From assembly GCF_004210375.1 (NCBI RefSeq), contig NC_134833.1:24556063-24620062 (forward strand): DNA of 64,000 bases, written 5' to 3'. This DNA comes from Tachypleus tridentatus (lineage: Eukaryota > Arthropoda > Merostomata > Xiphosura > Limulidae). Below are positions 10,701-21,122 of the stretch, in pieces. A model generated the notes under the pieces. The model made no database searches and was not told the origin of the DNA. It saw only the letters and a program-made list of their open reading frames with translations. The position numbers were made by a program, and so were the translations under genes. Numbering within the stretch: position 1 is the first letter of the stretch; each line of letters starts with the position of its first letter.

Positions 10701-12005
10701 CAATAACTAAGGTGTTTATGAACAACAAATCTTAATAAATATTCACAGGCAACATCCTATAGGGCTTAAAATTAATCTGGGGTTAAGAGGTCAAGGCTAC
10801 CATTTATCGAAATAGAAATTTAGATTCACCACGCAATAAAAAAAAGATAGCTAGTAGATAGAAAGACATCAAATGATTCCAAACATAATAAAAAGATAGC
10901 TGGAAGACAGAAACACAACACATTATATGAAAACCCTGTGGTAAATTGTTTGTTTGTTATTAAAAACAATGCTACAAAATGGACTATTTCTGCTGATATA
11001 TATATCGCGAGTATCAAAACCAGAGTTTTAGTTTTAAAACCCTCAGACTTACCGTTGTGGTAGAGCTTTAGATTTTGGAGCTGGTAGACAAGTTCAAAGC
11101 CGTTCGATACCACAAAATATTCCCCGCAATTTACGTGAAGGTATGTCATAATAGTGACAGTCAGTTTCTTGGTTTTACTCCTCGTATAGATTTTCATTTT
11201 AATGATATGTCATGGATTATTATTGGCAGCAGAAGTAGCAAATGCTTATAACATGTTAACTCTAGCTTTTTTCCCCATAATGGCGAATTTTCTACTTAAG
11301 ATAATTCTAACCTTTCTCAATAGATGGCAGCTCCAATCTTGTTACTATTAAATGGAATTTTTAATGAACAGAAACATAAATTGTTTTTTCTTCACTCTCC
11401 GTATTTTTAAAACATAAGTTGAAACGTCAAAGTGTATTTATTATGTCTGTATTCAGAGAAAACTGTCTAAAGCTAAAGATACATTAGTGTTAGAAATGTA
11501 TTCAGAGACAGAAATAAAATAAATATGAAAATTCTATCAAACTAATTAAAACAAACAAATTTAATTAATTAAAATAATGGATGGACGTTAGTTCACTTTA
11601 AGTTGGCACAAGATGTTGTTTTGGAATGGTCTATTTTTGAATTTAAGTTTTATTAGAAAATTTACTCGAATTTTCGAAAATTATTGAGGTGATTTATACA
11701 ATTTGGAAGGCGTATTCAGATATAAACGCATGAAGTTCACTTATTAACAATATATTTGGTAGGCCGAATCAGAAAACGAAAATACGTTTTTTAAACGATT
11801 AATTGTCTTTCTTTAAGTCAACTTCCGTGTTTTTTTGGCGCGTTGTTTTACATATTTTTTTGTTTATACACGAGAGAAGAAAACTCCATTCTTTATCAGA
11901 TACTTTATTCTAATCTTATGCAGCACGTGAATTTTTTTTTCTCAAAGGAGTTCATTAACTATTCAGTTAATTACATTAATGAGTGAAAAGTGTTTTTATT
12001 CTCAG
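10701..12005. other. AT-rich intron sequence
   Basis: No gene, and no repeat I can name. A minus-strand open frame at 10826-11197 has no recognisable motif and I treat it as chance. It ends in TTATTCTCAG, the acceptor of exon 5. Confidence 0.5.
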
Positions 12006-12174
12006 AGATTATCGAACGAGTGAAGGAAAAGAGGAAACCGCCGTTTCGCCCGTTTCTTGATGAAAACCTTTATGATGAAGAAGTAATTCAAATGATCAGG
12101 AGATGTTGGGCAGAAGATCCCATGGAAAGACCAAATTTTGATCATCTCAAATCCATAGTTCGGCGACTGAGCAA
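12006..12174 (+). CDS. guanylate cyclase receptor, kinase-homology exon 5
   Basis: G of exon 4 plus AG gives Glu. The peptide is EIIERVKEKRKPPFRP, then a variable stretch, then IRRCWAEDPMERPNFDH and RRLSK. RCWAEDP.ERP is the invariant alpha-H/alpha-I signature that closes the kinase-homology domain. It leaves with AA before GTGAGC. Confidence 0.95.
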
Positions 12175-12332
12175 GTGAGCGCTTCTTGTACGTTATTAGA
12201 GACTACTGTTAAGTACTTCCAGTGACAGTAGAAGGTATACAGTTCCATGTAAAGTCACCTAAACCTAAATAGTACCCTGTAACGGAACAACACTAAACTT
12301 ATGTGTGTTCTCTTATATGATGTTTTTTTAGC

Positions 12333-12432
12333 AAAGTCACATCGGGCTATCTGCTGTTTTCATCGAGGGGAATCGAACCTCCGATTTATCGTTGTAAATC
12401 CGTAGACTTACCGCTGTGCCAGAAGGAAACAC
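12333..12432 (-). mobile_element. SINE, family B, minus copy
   Basis: Contains GGGGAATCGAACCTCCGATT, TTGTAAATCCGTAGACTTAC and CGCTGTGCCAG in the family B minus order. Confidence 0.8.
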
Positions 12433-12479
12433 ACTAAATTTATATGGAAATAAGTTTGTACGTTTGTACGTGTTTTGTT

Positions 12480-12603
12480 CCTCCCAAGTGGCACAGCGGT
12501 ATATTTGCAGACTTATACCGCTAGAAACCGGGTTTCGATACCCGTGATGGGCAGAGCACAGGTAGGCTTTTGTGTAGCTTTGGTACTCAACACCAAACAA
12601 CAA
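12480..12603 (+). mobile_element. SINE, family B, plus copy
   Basis: Contains CAAGTGGCACAGCGGTA, GGGTTTCGATACCCGTGATG and GGCAGAGCACAGGTAGGC and ends CAACACCAAACAACAAC. It is one of the clearer copies. It lies head to head with the minus copy at 12333-12432. Confidence 0.85.
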
Positions 12604-12861
12604 CACCTACACGTTCTTGTTAAACGAATGTTAGACTGAACAGGATGGGTAAAAATATTTAAATTTGGTCCATTCTTGTGGAGTTAAATGTATTTTAACA
12701 CCTACTGATTACTGGTTCAAATTTTAACAACAAGGCGAGAAGCAATGGATTATAATCACATTATGACATCGATCTATCTTGGTTAATAATCTGCTATTTT
12801 TTTGTTACAGACGGTTTCCTCCACAAGGACATCGTAATATATTTAAGTAATTACAACCATT

Positions 12862-12940
12862 GAAACCGGGATTTGTATACCCGTGGTGGGCAGAGTAGAG
12901 ATAGCCCACTGTGTGGTTCTGTGCATAAGTACAAACAACC
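12862..12940 (+). mobile_element. SINE, family B, plus fragment
   Basis: The B-box core ACCGGGATTTGTATACCCG is followed by GGGCAGAGTAGAGATAGCCC and the tail. The 5' third is missing. Confidence 0.75.
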
Positions 12941-13089
12941 ATCTACTAACGTTCTGTTACAAAGAGATTAATTTTGTAAGTTTTAAATGTAAACAGATAT
13001 TTAGAAAAAAATTAGTCGGTAAATCATAACCTTAGGCGTTTTTTCTTCTTTGTTTTTCTGTTCTAATTTATTTTTACATTGTATCGTAG

Positions 13090-13210
13090 TGATCAAGGCC
13101 AACTGATGTGCAACGAATGGCAAAAGGAAAACGTAGAAACATTGTTAGAATGTCTGGTAAAATGTTATTATTATGTTAAAATATTGGGAAAATGTGATGA
13201 GGCTCTCCAG
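13090..13210 (+). CDS. candidate orphan exon, unrecognised
   Basis: An open stretch of 40 codons bounded by a long pyrimidine tract with ATCGTAG| and a donor CAG|GTATTT. It encodes a Cys-rich helical-looking peptide with CNEWQKENVETLLECLVKC and ILGKCDEALQ, which has the feel of a TPR helix pair. It enters in phase 2 and leaves in phase 0, so it cannot be a cassette exon of the cyclase, whose flanking junction is phase 2 on both sides. I do not recognise the family; it may be a relic or a nested gene. Confidence 0.25.
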
Positions 13211-13417
13211 GTATTTCGAAATTTTAAATCAATGAGAAGGAAAAACAGTGAAATAATGTTTACAAATTTAAATCATGAGGAAAACGTTAAAAGAAACAAA
13301 CAAAGTTTGCTTTGTTAATCTAAAACAAAACCTGTTCATCCGCGTCACGAGAAGAAACGTCAATCCTTTCGATCCATATTTCGTAATAAGTATATCTACT
13401 TTCAATAGTTTAGGTTC

Positions 13418-13772
13418 TTCATGACTGGAGTTAGTGTTTTCATGACTGGAAGTTAGTGTTTTTCATGACTGGAGTTAGTGTTTTTCATGACTGGAGTTAG
13501 TGTTCTTCATGACTGGAGTTAGTGTTTTTCATGACTGGAGTTAGTGTTCTTCATGACTGGAGTTAGTGTTTTTCATGACTGGAGTTAGTGTTTTTCATGA
13601 CTGGAGTTAGTGTTCTTCATGACTGGAGTTAGTGTTCTTCATGACTGGAGTTAGTGTTTTTCATGACTGGAGTTAGTGTTCTTCATGACTGGAGTTAGTG
13701 TTTTTCATGACTGGAGTTAGTGTTTTTCATGACTGGAGTTAGTGTTCTTCATGACTGGAGTTAGTGTTATAT
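13418..13772. repeat. 22-bp minisatellite, 16 copies
   Basis: Unit CATGACTGGAGTTAGTGTTTTT, nearly invariant except that the last bases alternate between GTTTTT and GTTCTT. Sixteen CATGACTGG cores lie between 13421 and 13768. It is in cyclase intron 5. Confidence 0.95.
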
Positions 13773-14224
13773 TGAAAATCTGAACGTTACTTTCACACCC
13801 TAGTCCTAAGATTTTAAATAAAAAATCGCAACATGGAATGATTAGAGTGTTAATTTATAAGCACAAAGATGCACAGTAATCATTGTTCTCTGTTGTCACC
13901 GTAAAGATGAAACTCTGATTTATAAGCTACCAGGGTTAATCCATAGCCATTGGAAACATTCATTAATAGAAAAGAAACGTTTTTAAGTTGGATAGTCTGA
14001 AAATAACATATTTTGACTTGTGTACGATAACCACTTAGTTATTGTATAACAAGTGAAAATAACACTTTCGCACCTGGAATTAGAACATAACTTTTATGTC
14101 ATTACCCCTTGAATGGTACATACATTTTAAGGGTGACGCTAGAGAAGTAACTCACTTAAAGTGCGCAATGTGCAGTCAGGTAAACTGGGCATATGCTGGA
14201 CGGTTCAGTTGAAAATTCATGACT

Positions 14225-14460
14225 CGCGTCCCGTTTTCGTCAAAATAAAAATCGCACTCAACGCTTTGGTGCCATTTGTGCGTTAGCAAAGTGACGGTCA
14301 AATCCCACTATATGATTTAACACGAGAAGTTCAAGGGTTAACTGTGGATGGTGTTGACTGGCTGCCTTCCATCTAGTCTGTCATATTGAAAACAATTAGG
14401 GAACAGCTAGCGCACATAACCCTTGTAAAATTTTGCACGAAATCCAACAAACAAACAAAT
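14225..14460 (+). mobile_element. SINE, family A, decayed copy
   Basis: The body is recognisable (GACGGTCAAATCCCACTAT, CTGGCTGCCTTCCATCTAG, TTAGGGAACAGCTAGCGCA) and ends in CGAAATCCAACAAACAAAC. It is strongly diverged and has no clear head. Confidence 0.75.
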
Positions 14461-14570
14461 CACCAGCCACTCGTTTTTATAAACAATATAATAACGGCTT
14501 ATCACTGCTGCTCTCACATAAGCGTGGACTGTTATACTGATAGGTCTGTTCTTAACCATTTCAAAAATTC

Positions 14571-14828
14571 GTACTTGGGAGGGTGACCACCTGGGAATAC
14601 AGGGTGATGATGACATTTCTTTCACCAAACATGCTCGCCCTTTCAGCCGTGAGAGCGTTATAATGTGACGTTCAATCCCACTATTCGTTGGTTAAAGAGT
14701 AGACCAAGAATTGGCGGTGGGTGGTGATGACTAGCTGCCTTCCCTCTAGTCTTACACTGCTAAATTAGGGACGGCTAGTGCAGATAGCCCTCGTGTGGCT
14801 TTGCGCGAAATTCAAAAACAAAACAAAC
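14571..14828 (+). mobile_element. SINE with 5S rRNA-derived head and family A body
   Basis: A perfect 12-bp target duplication TTTCAAAAATTC (14559-14570, 14829-14840) fixes both ends. The first 40 bases are GTACTTGGGAGGGTGACCAC then CTGGGAATACAGGGTG, which is the 3' third of 5S rRNA (GTACTTGGATGGGTGACC..CTGGGAATACCGGGTG). After a short linker the family A body begins at TTCACCAAACATGCTCGCCC and runs to GCGCGAAATTCAAAAAC. All other complete family A copies here have a tRNA head instead. This is a truncated 5S-headed SINE sharing the same core. Confidence 0.85.
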
Positions 14829-14859
14829 TTTCAAAAATTCCGAAGGTGGGACCAAAATT

Positions 14860-15262
14860 AATTCGTCCGTGACGATTGGTAACAAACAAATAAATGGCTG
14901 ATGAAGGATCGCGTTAATTGGTCGATATCCTTTTGCTGTGTGATAATGCCAAGCCCCGTATTACTCGCAGTATGATAAGTGTATAGCGGAGGTTTGAAGG
15001 GTTAGCCTTTATTCAGCCTGCATACAGCCCTAACCTAGTGCCCTGTGACTTGAAGTCTCCACAGAAAACGATTTCAGAAGAAGACTGAAGTTATTAAAGC
15101 AGTTGTAATTTGGTTAGAAACAACTAGTGTATAACTTATTGAACTGGAGTGATGATACTTTGGAACACTGCACTCATCGGGTCCGTATTGGATGTCCATG
15201 TTGTCTGTCCACACCTAAACTCTGAATATAACCTCATGTTGCGTGCTTTAGTGAATAAAAAA
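14860..15262 (+). pseudogene. mariner transposase fragment, C-terminal half
   Basis: Decayed plus-strand remnant. The frame reads LLCDNAKPRITRSM, then with stops RRFEGLAFIQPAYSPNLVPC, matching mariner D(N)A.PH and YSPDLAP motifs. The second catalytic Asp is preserved in CDNAKP. No termini were seen. Confidence 0.75.
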
Positions 15263-15289
15263 AGTTCGTTGTTTTCTGAGCATGTCATG

Positions 15290-15600
15290 AGCGGACATTA
15301 GACTGACTTGAGACTAATGACACGTGATATATATATAGGTCATGTGTACATACATAGGTGTATATATGAAGTTGTAAATGATGTTGCTGATTTGAAGTAC
15401 AGGTCATGTGTACATATGTATATATGGAAGTTTGACTGACGCTATTAGTTTGATATGTTGGTGGCCATGTGTTCATGTTTATATGGAATTGTGATTGATA
15501 CCATAAGTTTGATGTACAGGCCATGTGTTATATAGACTGATCCTATTAATTTGATATATAGATTTTGTGTTCATATATGTATATTTAACTTGATTTTAAG
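15290..15600. repeat. degenerate tandem repeat of about 60 bp
   Basis: About five diverged units, each with CATGTGT(A/T)CAT, a TATATATGGAA-like stretch and a TTAGTTTGATAT-like stretch. It lies just before the last cyclase exon. Confidence 0.7.
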
Positions 15601-15743
15601 GTATAATAAATGAATTTGCAAAATATCAGGTATTTTCAGTACATTGCAATTTTCATTGTTTCATTTATCACAAACATGTTTGTTACTTAACATTTATAAA
15701 GTGGAAATAATCTTTAAACCTTTTTTGTTTACTAATTTTCCAG

Positions 15744-15893
15744 GGAAAACGCAAGTTCTAACATTCTGGATAACCTTCTCTCCCGGATGGAGCAATACGC
15801 CAACAATCTGGAGTCTCTCGTGGAAGAACGCACAGCTAATTATCTGGAAGAGAAACGAAAAGCGGAAGACCTGCTCTACCAACTTTTACCAAA
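15744..15893 (+). CDS. guanylate cyclase receptor, dimerisation-helix exon 6
   Basis: AA plus G gives Lys, then [20 protein letters not shown], then [20 protein letters not shown] and [10 protein letters not shown]. This is the very conserved coiled-coil linker between kinase-homology and cyclase domains ([21 protein letters not shown] in vertebrate NPRs). It leaves with AA before GTACGT. The next exon should start (S)VAEQLK and was not found in the 1.78 kb up to the assembly gap or beyond it. Confidence 0.96.
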
Positions 15894-16206
15894 GTACGTT
15901 CTGTATTTGCTAACCACTTTGAGAGACACTCTGTTTGAGGCATATTAATGTAATCGACAGAAATGAAGAGAAGGCTATGTAGAGCGATTAATTTTAGCTC
16001 ATTGCTCGGAACGTTGAAGTAGCTCGAACCGTGAAGTCAAATGGCAAGAAATTTACCAGTGGGCTTGCATGACATGTGTCTTTGGAAGAAAATTCAAAAT
16101 ATTAATTATCTTTTTAGTGGTGTTGTTTTCAGTCAAAAATTATTAGAATAATTTGACAGCCTCAATTCTTTTAATTTGGAATACTTATCTGGCATAGTAA
16201 GACATA

Positions 16207-16395
16207 CAGGGTGTTCGAAAAGTCACTGTGAACTTATATATTTGTGTGTGTGTTTTCTTTTAGCAAAGCCACAAGGCTATCTGCTCAGCCCACCGAGGGG
16301 AATCGAACCCCTGATTTTAGCGTTGTAAATCCGGACTTATATATTTATATGTTTATATAATTACAAAACTGCACAGTGACTTTCAGAACACCCTG
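16207..16395. mobile_element. MITE with 25-bp inverted repeats and TA duplication
   Basis: Left end CAGGGTGTTCGAAAAGTCAC and right end the complement of GTGACTTTCAGAACACCCTG, with TA on each side (16205-16206, 16396-16397). The interior is largely a family B SINE. Transposase is absent. Confidence 0.88.
16245..16337 (-). mobile_element. SINE, family B, inside the MITE
   Basis: Contains AGCAAAGCCACAAGGCTATC, GAGGGGAATCGAACCCCTGA and AGCGTTGTAAATCCGG. The MITE sequence ACTTATATATTT appears on both sides, consistent with the SINE having inserted into the MITE. Confidence 0.85.
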
Positions 16396-16574
16396 TAGAA
16401 TGAATGTTCTACTATTTGACGAACATGCATTGAAGTAATGTGACAAAGCGCTTGTGTCTGTGTTTGGTTTTGAAAACAAAGTAAGCGCCTCTCCCTCAGT
16501 TCAGTATAGTTATAATTAACATTGTATGAGCAATACTTTGAAAAACAAATGTTTCAACTTAACTATACTTTTTG

Positions 16575-16690
16575 TTTTTTGAAGTTAAGCACAAAGCAAC
16601 AGAATGGTCCATCTGTGCTCTGTTCACCACAGATATCGAAACCAGATTCTAGCGTTGTAAGTCCGCAAACATACCGATGTACCAATAGGG
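16575..16690 (-). mobile_element. SINE, family B, minus copy
   Basis: Contains GTTAAGCACAAAGCAACA, TGTGCTCTGTTCACCACAG, TATCGAAACCAGATTCTAGC and AAGTCCGCAAACATACCG. Confidence 0.8.
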
Positions 16691-16954
16691 TCTTTACTTT
16701 TACTTTAAATTTTAATGGTTTTGATAGGCCCCTCCTCCATTATCTAAGAGCTGAAATTGTGATTATTTTCTAAATGTTCAGCTGCATAATGGGCTACCTG
16801 TAAACTGGGTCCTTCAATGTTTCATCTTGTTATATCTTACGTTAACACTAGTGTCTCACTTATTATATCTATAACTGTTTACTTTCTATCTGTAAAACTA
16901 CTCCATAAACTATTTGTTTTGTATCGAGTACAAGTAACTGAACAGGGTTAGACC

Positions 16955-17375
16955 AATAATAAAACACTTACCATTGTTTTTTAAATGGTAGTCAATAATA
17001 AAACACTTACTATTGTTTAAGTACATTGTAGTCCGGTAATAAAACACTTACTATTGTTTAAGTACATTGATAGACCAGTAATAAAATACTTACCATTGTT
17101 TAAGAATTACATGGTAGTCCAGTAATAAAACACTTACTATTGTTTAAGTACATTGATAGACCAGTAATAAAACACTTACCATTGTTTAAATTACATGTGT
17201 AGTCCGGTAATAAAACACATACTATTGTTTAAATACATGATAGACCAGTAATAAAATACTTACTATTGTTTAAGTACATGATAGACCAGTAATAAAATAC
17301 TTACTATTGTTTAAGTGCATGGTGGTCCAGTAGTAGATTGTCCACTACTGCTTAAATACATGGAAGTCCAACAGT
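16955..17375. repeat. about 45-bp tandem repeat, about nine copies
   Basis: Units contain AATAAAACACTTACTATTG and TTTAAGTACAT.GTAGTCC or GATAGACCAG. Two subtypes, TAGTCC.GTAATAAAACAC and GATAGACCAGTAATAAAATAC, partly alternate, suggesting an older two-unit repeat that was amplified. Confidence 0.88.
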
Positions 17376-17504
17376 AATGCACCCACTATTGCTAACAAAG
17401 AACTTAATATGAAGGTCAGTTTTTTATTTGTTTTTTGTTTACTACAGAGTTGCTCAATTAACTGTGCACTATATTCGTTTTTGTTTGAACGTTTAATCGG
17501 TTTA

Positions 17505-17677
17505 ATCGGCCCGACATAGTCAGGTGTTAGGGGCACTCGACGCGTAATCAAGGGACGCGGGCTCGAACCCCGTCACACGAATCATACTCGTCCCTTTCAG
17601 CCGTGGGGGCGTTTACAATGTGACGGCCAATCCCACTATTCGTTGGTAAAGAGTAGCAGCTTTAAGAGTTAGCGGTT
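17505..17677 (+). mobile_element. tRNA-headed SINE, family A, cut by the assembly gap
   Basis: The head is CGGCCCGACATAGTCAGGTG with a B-box region GGCTCGAACCC, then the body up to AGAGTTAGCGGTT where Ns begin. A high-copy SINE at a gap edge is a typical reason for an assembler to stop. Confidence 0.88.
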
Positions 17678-18177
17678 NNNNNNNNNNNNNNNNNNNNNNN
17701 NNNNNNNNNNNNNNNNNNNNNNNNNNNNNNNNNNNNNNNNNNNNNNNNNNNNNNNNNNNNNNNNNNNNNNNNNNNNNNNNNNNNNNNNNNNNNNNNNNNN
17801 NNNNNNNNNNNNNNNNNNNNNNNNNNNNNNNNNNNNNNNNNNNNNNNNNNNNNNNNNNNNNNNNNNNNNNNNNNNNNNNNNNNNNNNNNNNNNNNNNNNN
17901 NNNNNNNNNNNNNNNNNNNNNNNNNNNNNNNNNNNNNNNNNNNNNNNNNNNNNNNNNNNNNNNNNNNNNNNNNNNNNNNNNNNNNNNNNNNNNNNNNNNN
18001 NNNNNNNNNNNNNNNNNNNNNNNNNNNNNNNNNNNNNNNNNNNNNNNNNNNNNNNNNNNNNNNNNNNNNNNNNNNNNNNNNNNNNNNNNNNNNNNNNNNN
18101 NNNNNNNNNNNNNNNNNNNNNNNNNNNNNNNNNNNNNNNNNNNNNNNNNNNNNNNNNNNNNNNNNNNNNNNNNNNNN
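17678..18177. other. assembly gap, exactly 500 N
   Basis: Exactly 500 unknown bases, a usual placeholder for a gap of unknown size. It separates a SINE on the left from the RT domain of a minus-strand LINE on the right. The reading frame 17613-19415 that seems to span it is an artefact. Confidence 0.98.
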
Positions 18178-18179
18178 AA

Positions 18180-20090
18180 CTTAACACAACTAGAAATAGA
18201 GTATAGCAAAAGACAGACAATGAACAAAAGTAGAACCAAAACCCATACGCACAAGAGTTGAAATAATAGATAGTCATAGGCCACCCGATCAAAGGCTTGC
18301 ATCTGATCGAGCTTCAAAAAAATCCCACCCTGTCCGGTACGTGCTAGAGATTGCAATAGCAGAACGAGTGTTAACGGGGTGTCCACAACGTCCCGTCCAG
18401 GTATACACCCGGATTGGTCATCTGAAACTAAACTAGAGATCACAGATGAAAGGCGACCAGCCAGCACTTTGGCCAAGAGCTTGTAGTCAAAACAAAGCAA
18501 TGTCAAAGGCCGGCTGTTAGCCGCCAACCGTCGATCCCCTCTTTTCGGGATAGGAACAATTACCCCAGAACACATTGAACTGAGCAACTGTGGAGAGTGG
18601 AAAAGGTCAGACAAGACAGAAACAAAGTCGTCAACAAAATGAGGGAGGAAACATTTGTAAATTTCGGACGTAAAACCATCCAAACCAGGAGATTTTCCAA
18701 TCGGTAAACTGTCTAGAGCAGCGAGAACTTCCGAAATCGTGAATGGAGCATCACAAATATGAGCTTGTTCATGGGTGAGAGTTTTATCAACAAAGGTGAG
18801 AACGAAATCGATGTCGTCCTGCAGAACAATATCTTTAGTGTATAGTGCTGAATAATATTGATGCAGAACAGCAGCGATATCATCCACATCGGACACTTCT
18901 TCACCCCCATCAGTGAGCATGGATCGAAACTCAATTCTGCTCTGTCGGACCCTTTCCATACGATGAAAGTAAGAGGTAGATCTCTCACCCTCCTCAAACC
19001 AACGAATATGAGAGATCCTCGCTCCCTCTATCGTATCGTGATCCAAAGTCTCCAATTCATCTTCGAGTTCATATAATTTTACCTTAGACCTACCAGGGTA
19101 ACGGGACAGCTTTCGAAGCTCACGTGTAATGGACGACTCAAGCTGACATTTGCGAGAACGGGATGCCCGCGCTCGAAGAAGCGAATATCGCTGGGTAAGT
19201 GAACGGAACGCGCATTTCAATGTTTCATACCACGAAATTTTATTAGTCCCATATACTGTCCAACTTCGACTTCTGGCGATTAACAGCTTAATGGCTTTCA
19301 CATATTCGTCATCCCTCAACAACTGGTTATTGAAGTGCCAGAAATGGGACCTCTGACAACGGGCCGCAGTGTAAGCACGAAGCCTAATAAAGCATGATCT
19401 GTAGCAGGAAACCACAACGTACGGAAACGTTTTACAGTCCCCTGTAAGGTAGATGAAAGCAAAACCTTATCAATACGAGACGACAACATCTCACCATTAA
19501 CAAAGCTCTTCCACGTGAAACCAGGGGTAGTCGGCGATAAGAGAGAATGCGCATCAAGTAAATCAAACTTAGTGAGGAACTGAACAAAAGCCGAACGACA
19601 AGCATCACGGGAGAAACGAACAGGAAATCGATCGCGTGCCACATCCACCACACAATTAAAATCCCCCCACAACGAGTAATCCCGTGCAATCATCTAAGTT
19701 ATAGGCTAAGGTTTGAAAAAAAATCCCGTCTCTCATAAATATCGCGAGGAGCATATACTGATGTTAGCAGGAAAGACGAAGTCTCGAAAGTTAATTTTAC
19801 AGTCAAAACCCTACCCACCCCATCAGAAGAAACGAAGGTAACATTATCCCTCAAAAACCGCTGCAACAAGATGGCAACCCCTTGTCGTCCAGTAAGAGAA
19901 TTATTAACAAAAGCTATACCTGGCCAAAATTTCAGTACTACATCATGAAAATCATCAGTAAAAAACGTTTCCTGTAAACAAACAACATCAAAATTAGTAA
20001 CAAAGTAATCAAATAATAAGACAGCTTACTAACATTACGCAACCCATTACAATTCAAAACTCCCACCCTGAGTGAATGTAACATGCAAAA
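18180..20090 (-). pseudogene. LINE ORF2: APE endonuclease and reverse transcriptase, frameshifted and incomplete
   Basis: The endonuclease begins RVGVLNCNGLRN near 20082, then after a frameshift NFDVVCLQETFFTDDF. Its C-terminal part (19316-19693) has DYSLWGDFNCVVDV, SSRIDKVLLSS and the ATDHALLGF end, all APE motifs. The RT part (18290-19415) has the linker domain, SPGLDGFTSEIYKCF, VIVPIPKRGDRRL, LLCFDYKLLAKVLAGRL, DDQSGCIPGRDV and motif A FLKLDQMQAFDRV. The order and DDQSG..PGR block point to the L1/Tx1 side of LINEs. The YADD box and 3' end are in or beyond the gap. At least two frameshifts (near 20020 and 18300) make it non-functional as assembled. Confidence 0.88.
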
Positions 20091-20257
20091 AGACGACAAA
20101 CAGGAACGAGAATTAAAATTAAACTGTATCTTACACAAAGGTAACAAGAACAAACGTAAAGAATTGAGCAAATATGTACAAAGTACAGTTAACAATAAAA
20201 CACATTCTTACACTAAAATGAAACAAAAAAACAACAACAAAAAAACACTCATTTATG

Positions 20258-21122
20258 TCTGAGACACCGCCTTCGCCTTTGCACGAGATTTCCTAAGTAT
20301 CGGGACGTCCGACACCCGTTTCCGTCTACTGCTCTTCTTTGAGGTGTTACTTGGATTCATCGCCACCACACTAGCATACTCCAACGACGTTGAAGAGGCA
20401 CCTCCACATCGCCGGCGGTACTTTCACCACTAACCGTAAGTGGTTGGAAGTGTCGATCAAAATTACGTCGTCCAGCAGGGGGATGACTACTAGACCGTTC
20501 CCTGGCCCCACCAGAAACCGTCGGTCTCCTGGAAGATACATCCACAAAGGGTAGCTGTAGTCTCCCTTGAAGGAAACCTCGAATCAGCGCGTTGACGAAC
20601 AGATAGTCTTTCAGCGTCTTCAGGCACTGCACGAGAAGGAACAACCGTGGCCACGTCAACCTCGTCACGAGAAGGAGTGGGCGTGGCCACGTCAGCGTCG
20701 TCACTAGAGGAAGTTCGAGGAACAACAAGCTTGGGACAACGTTGCCGAACATGTCCTTGCACATGACAATGTCGGCAAATAAACTGGGGACAATCGCGAT
20801 GTAAATGATCCGCCCCAAACACAAATTACACAGCTTGGACTGGCGATCATGTTTCACCTTTATCATAACTGCTTTGCCCAAAGGGTCGAAAACTTTCACG
20901 ACATATGGCAAAGAAACACAAGTCTCGCTAAAAGAGACACGAACATGGCGTATACCTAAATATATGCCCTGGTCTCTCTTCCACACTATAGGGCTCCTTA
21001 CTTCACAAGCAAAATCCTTAAGTTTATTTAGAAGAACATCATCGGCTATATATTCTGGTACTTCCATAAAAGAAACAGTAATAGTGCGTTTAGTTACACC
21101 ATTAGCCAAACAGTGTACACCA
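20258..21122 (-). pseudogene. LINE ORF1 with zinc knuckles, 3' part
   Basis: Nucleic-acid-binding ORF1 protein. From the hAT insertion site inward the product reads VNGVHCLANGVTKRTITVSF then MEVPEYIADDVLLNKLKDFA, an RRM-like fold in this family, then CCHC knuckles after a frameshift (CNLC, FGADHLHRDCPQFICRHC, HVQGHVRQRCP), then Ser/Arg-rich sequence. After further frameshifts it ends in a Lys/Arg-rich tail (SSRRKRVSDVPILRKSRAKA). At least three frameshifts separate these parts, so this copy is dead. Confidence 0.85.

Larger units (their letters stand above)
2139..15893 (+). other. receptor-type guanylate cyclase gene, partial (six exons)
   Basis: Gene-level entry. Six exons (2139-2243, 3262-3333, 6716-6881, 8428-8583, 12006-12174, 15744-15893) join without a phase error into 272 codons plus two bases. 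The product aligns along its length with the kinase-homology domain and dimerisation helix of NPR-A/NPR-B-type membrane guanylate cyclases, single-pass receptors that make cGMP on ligand binding. It reads as a pseudokinase: the catalytic loop is HGNLKSSNC, without the catalytic Asp of HRD, and the metal-binding triplet is DIG rather than DFG. The extracellular domain, membrane segment and ATP-loop side lie before the window. The cyclase catalytic domain, which should follow LLYQLLPK, is not found anywhere in the window. Confidence 0.92.

Noticed and set aside
10826-11197. 123-residue minus-strand ORF
   Set aside because: Low-complexity, hydrophobic and Lys-rich mix in an AT-rich intron with no recognisable family.
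13418-13772. CRISPR-like array
   Set aside because: Direct head-to-tail repeats with no spacers, in an animal intron. It is a minisatellite.
17613-19415. A 600-residue open frame across the assembly gap
   Set aside because: It exists only because 500 Ns contain no stop. The real content is LINE RT up to about 18,180 and, on the other side of the gap, a SINE.
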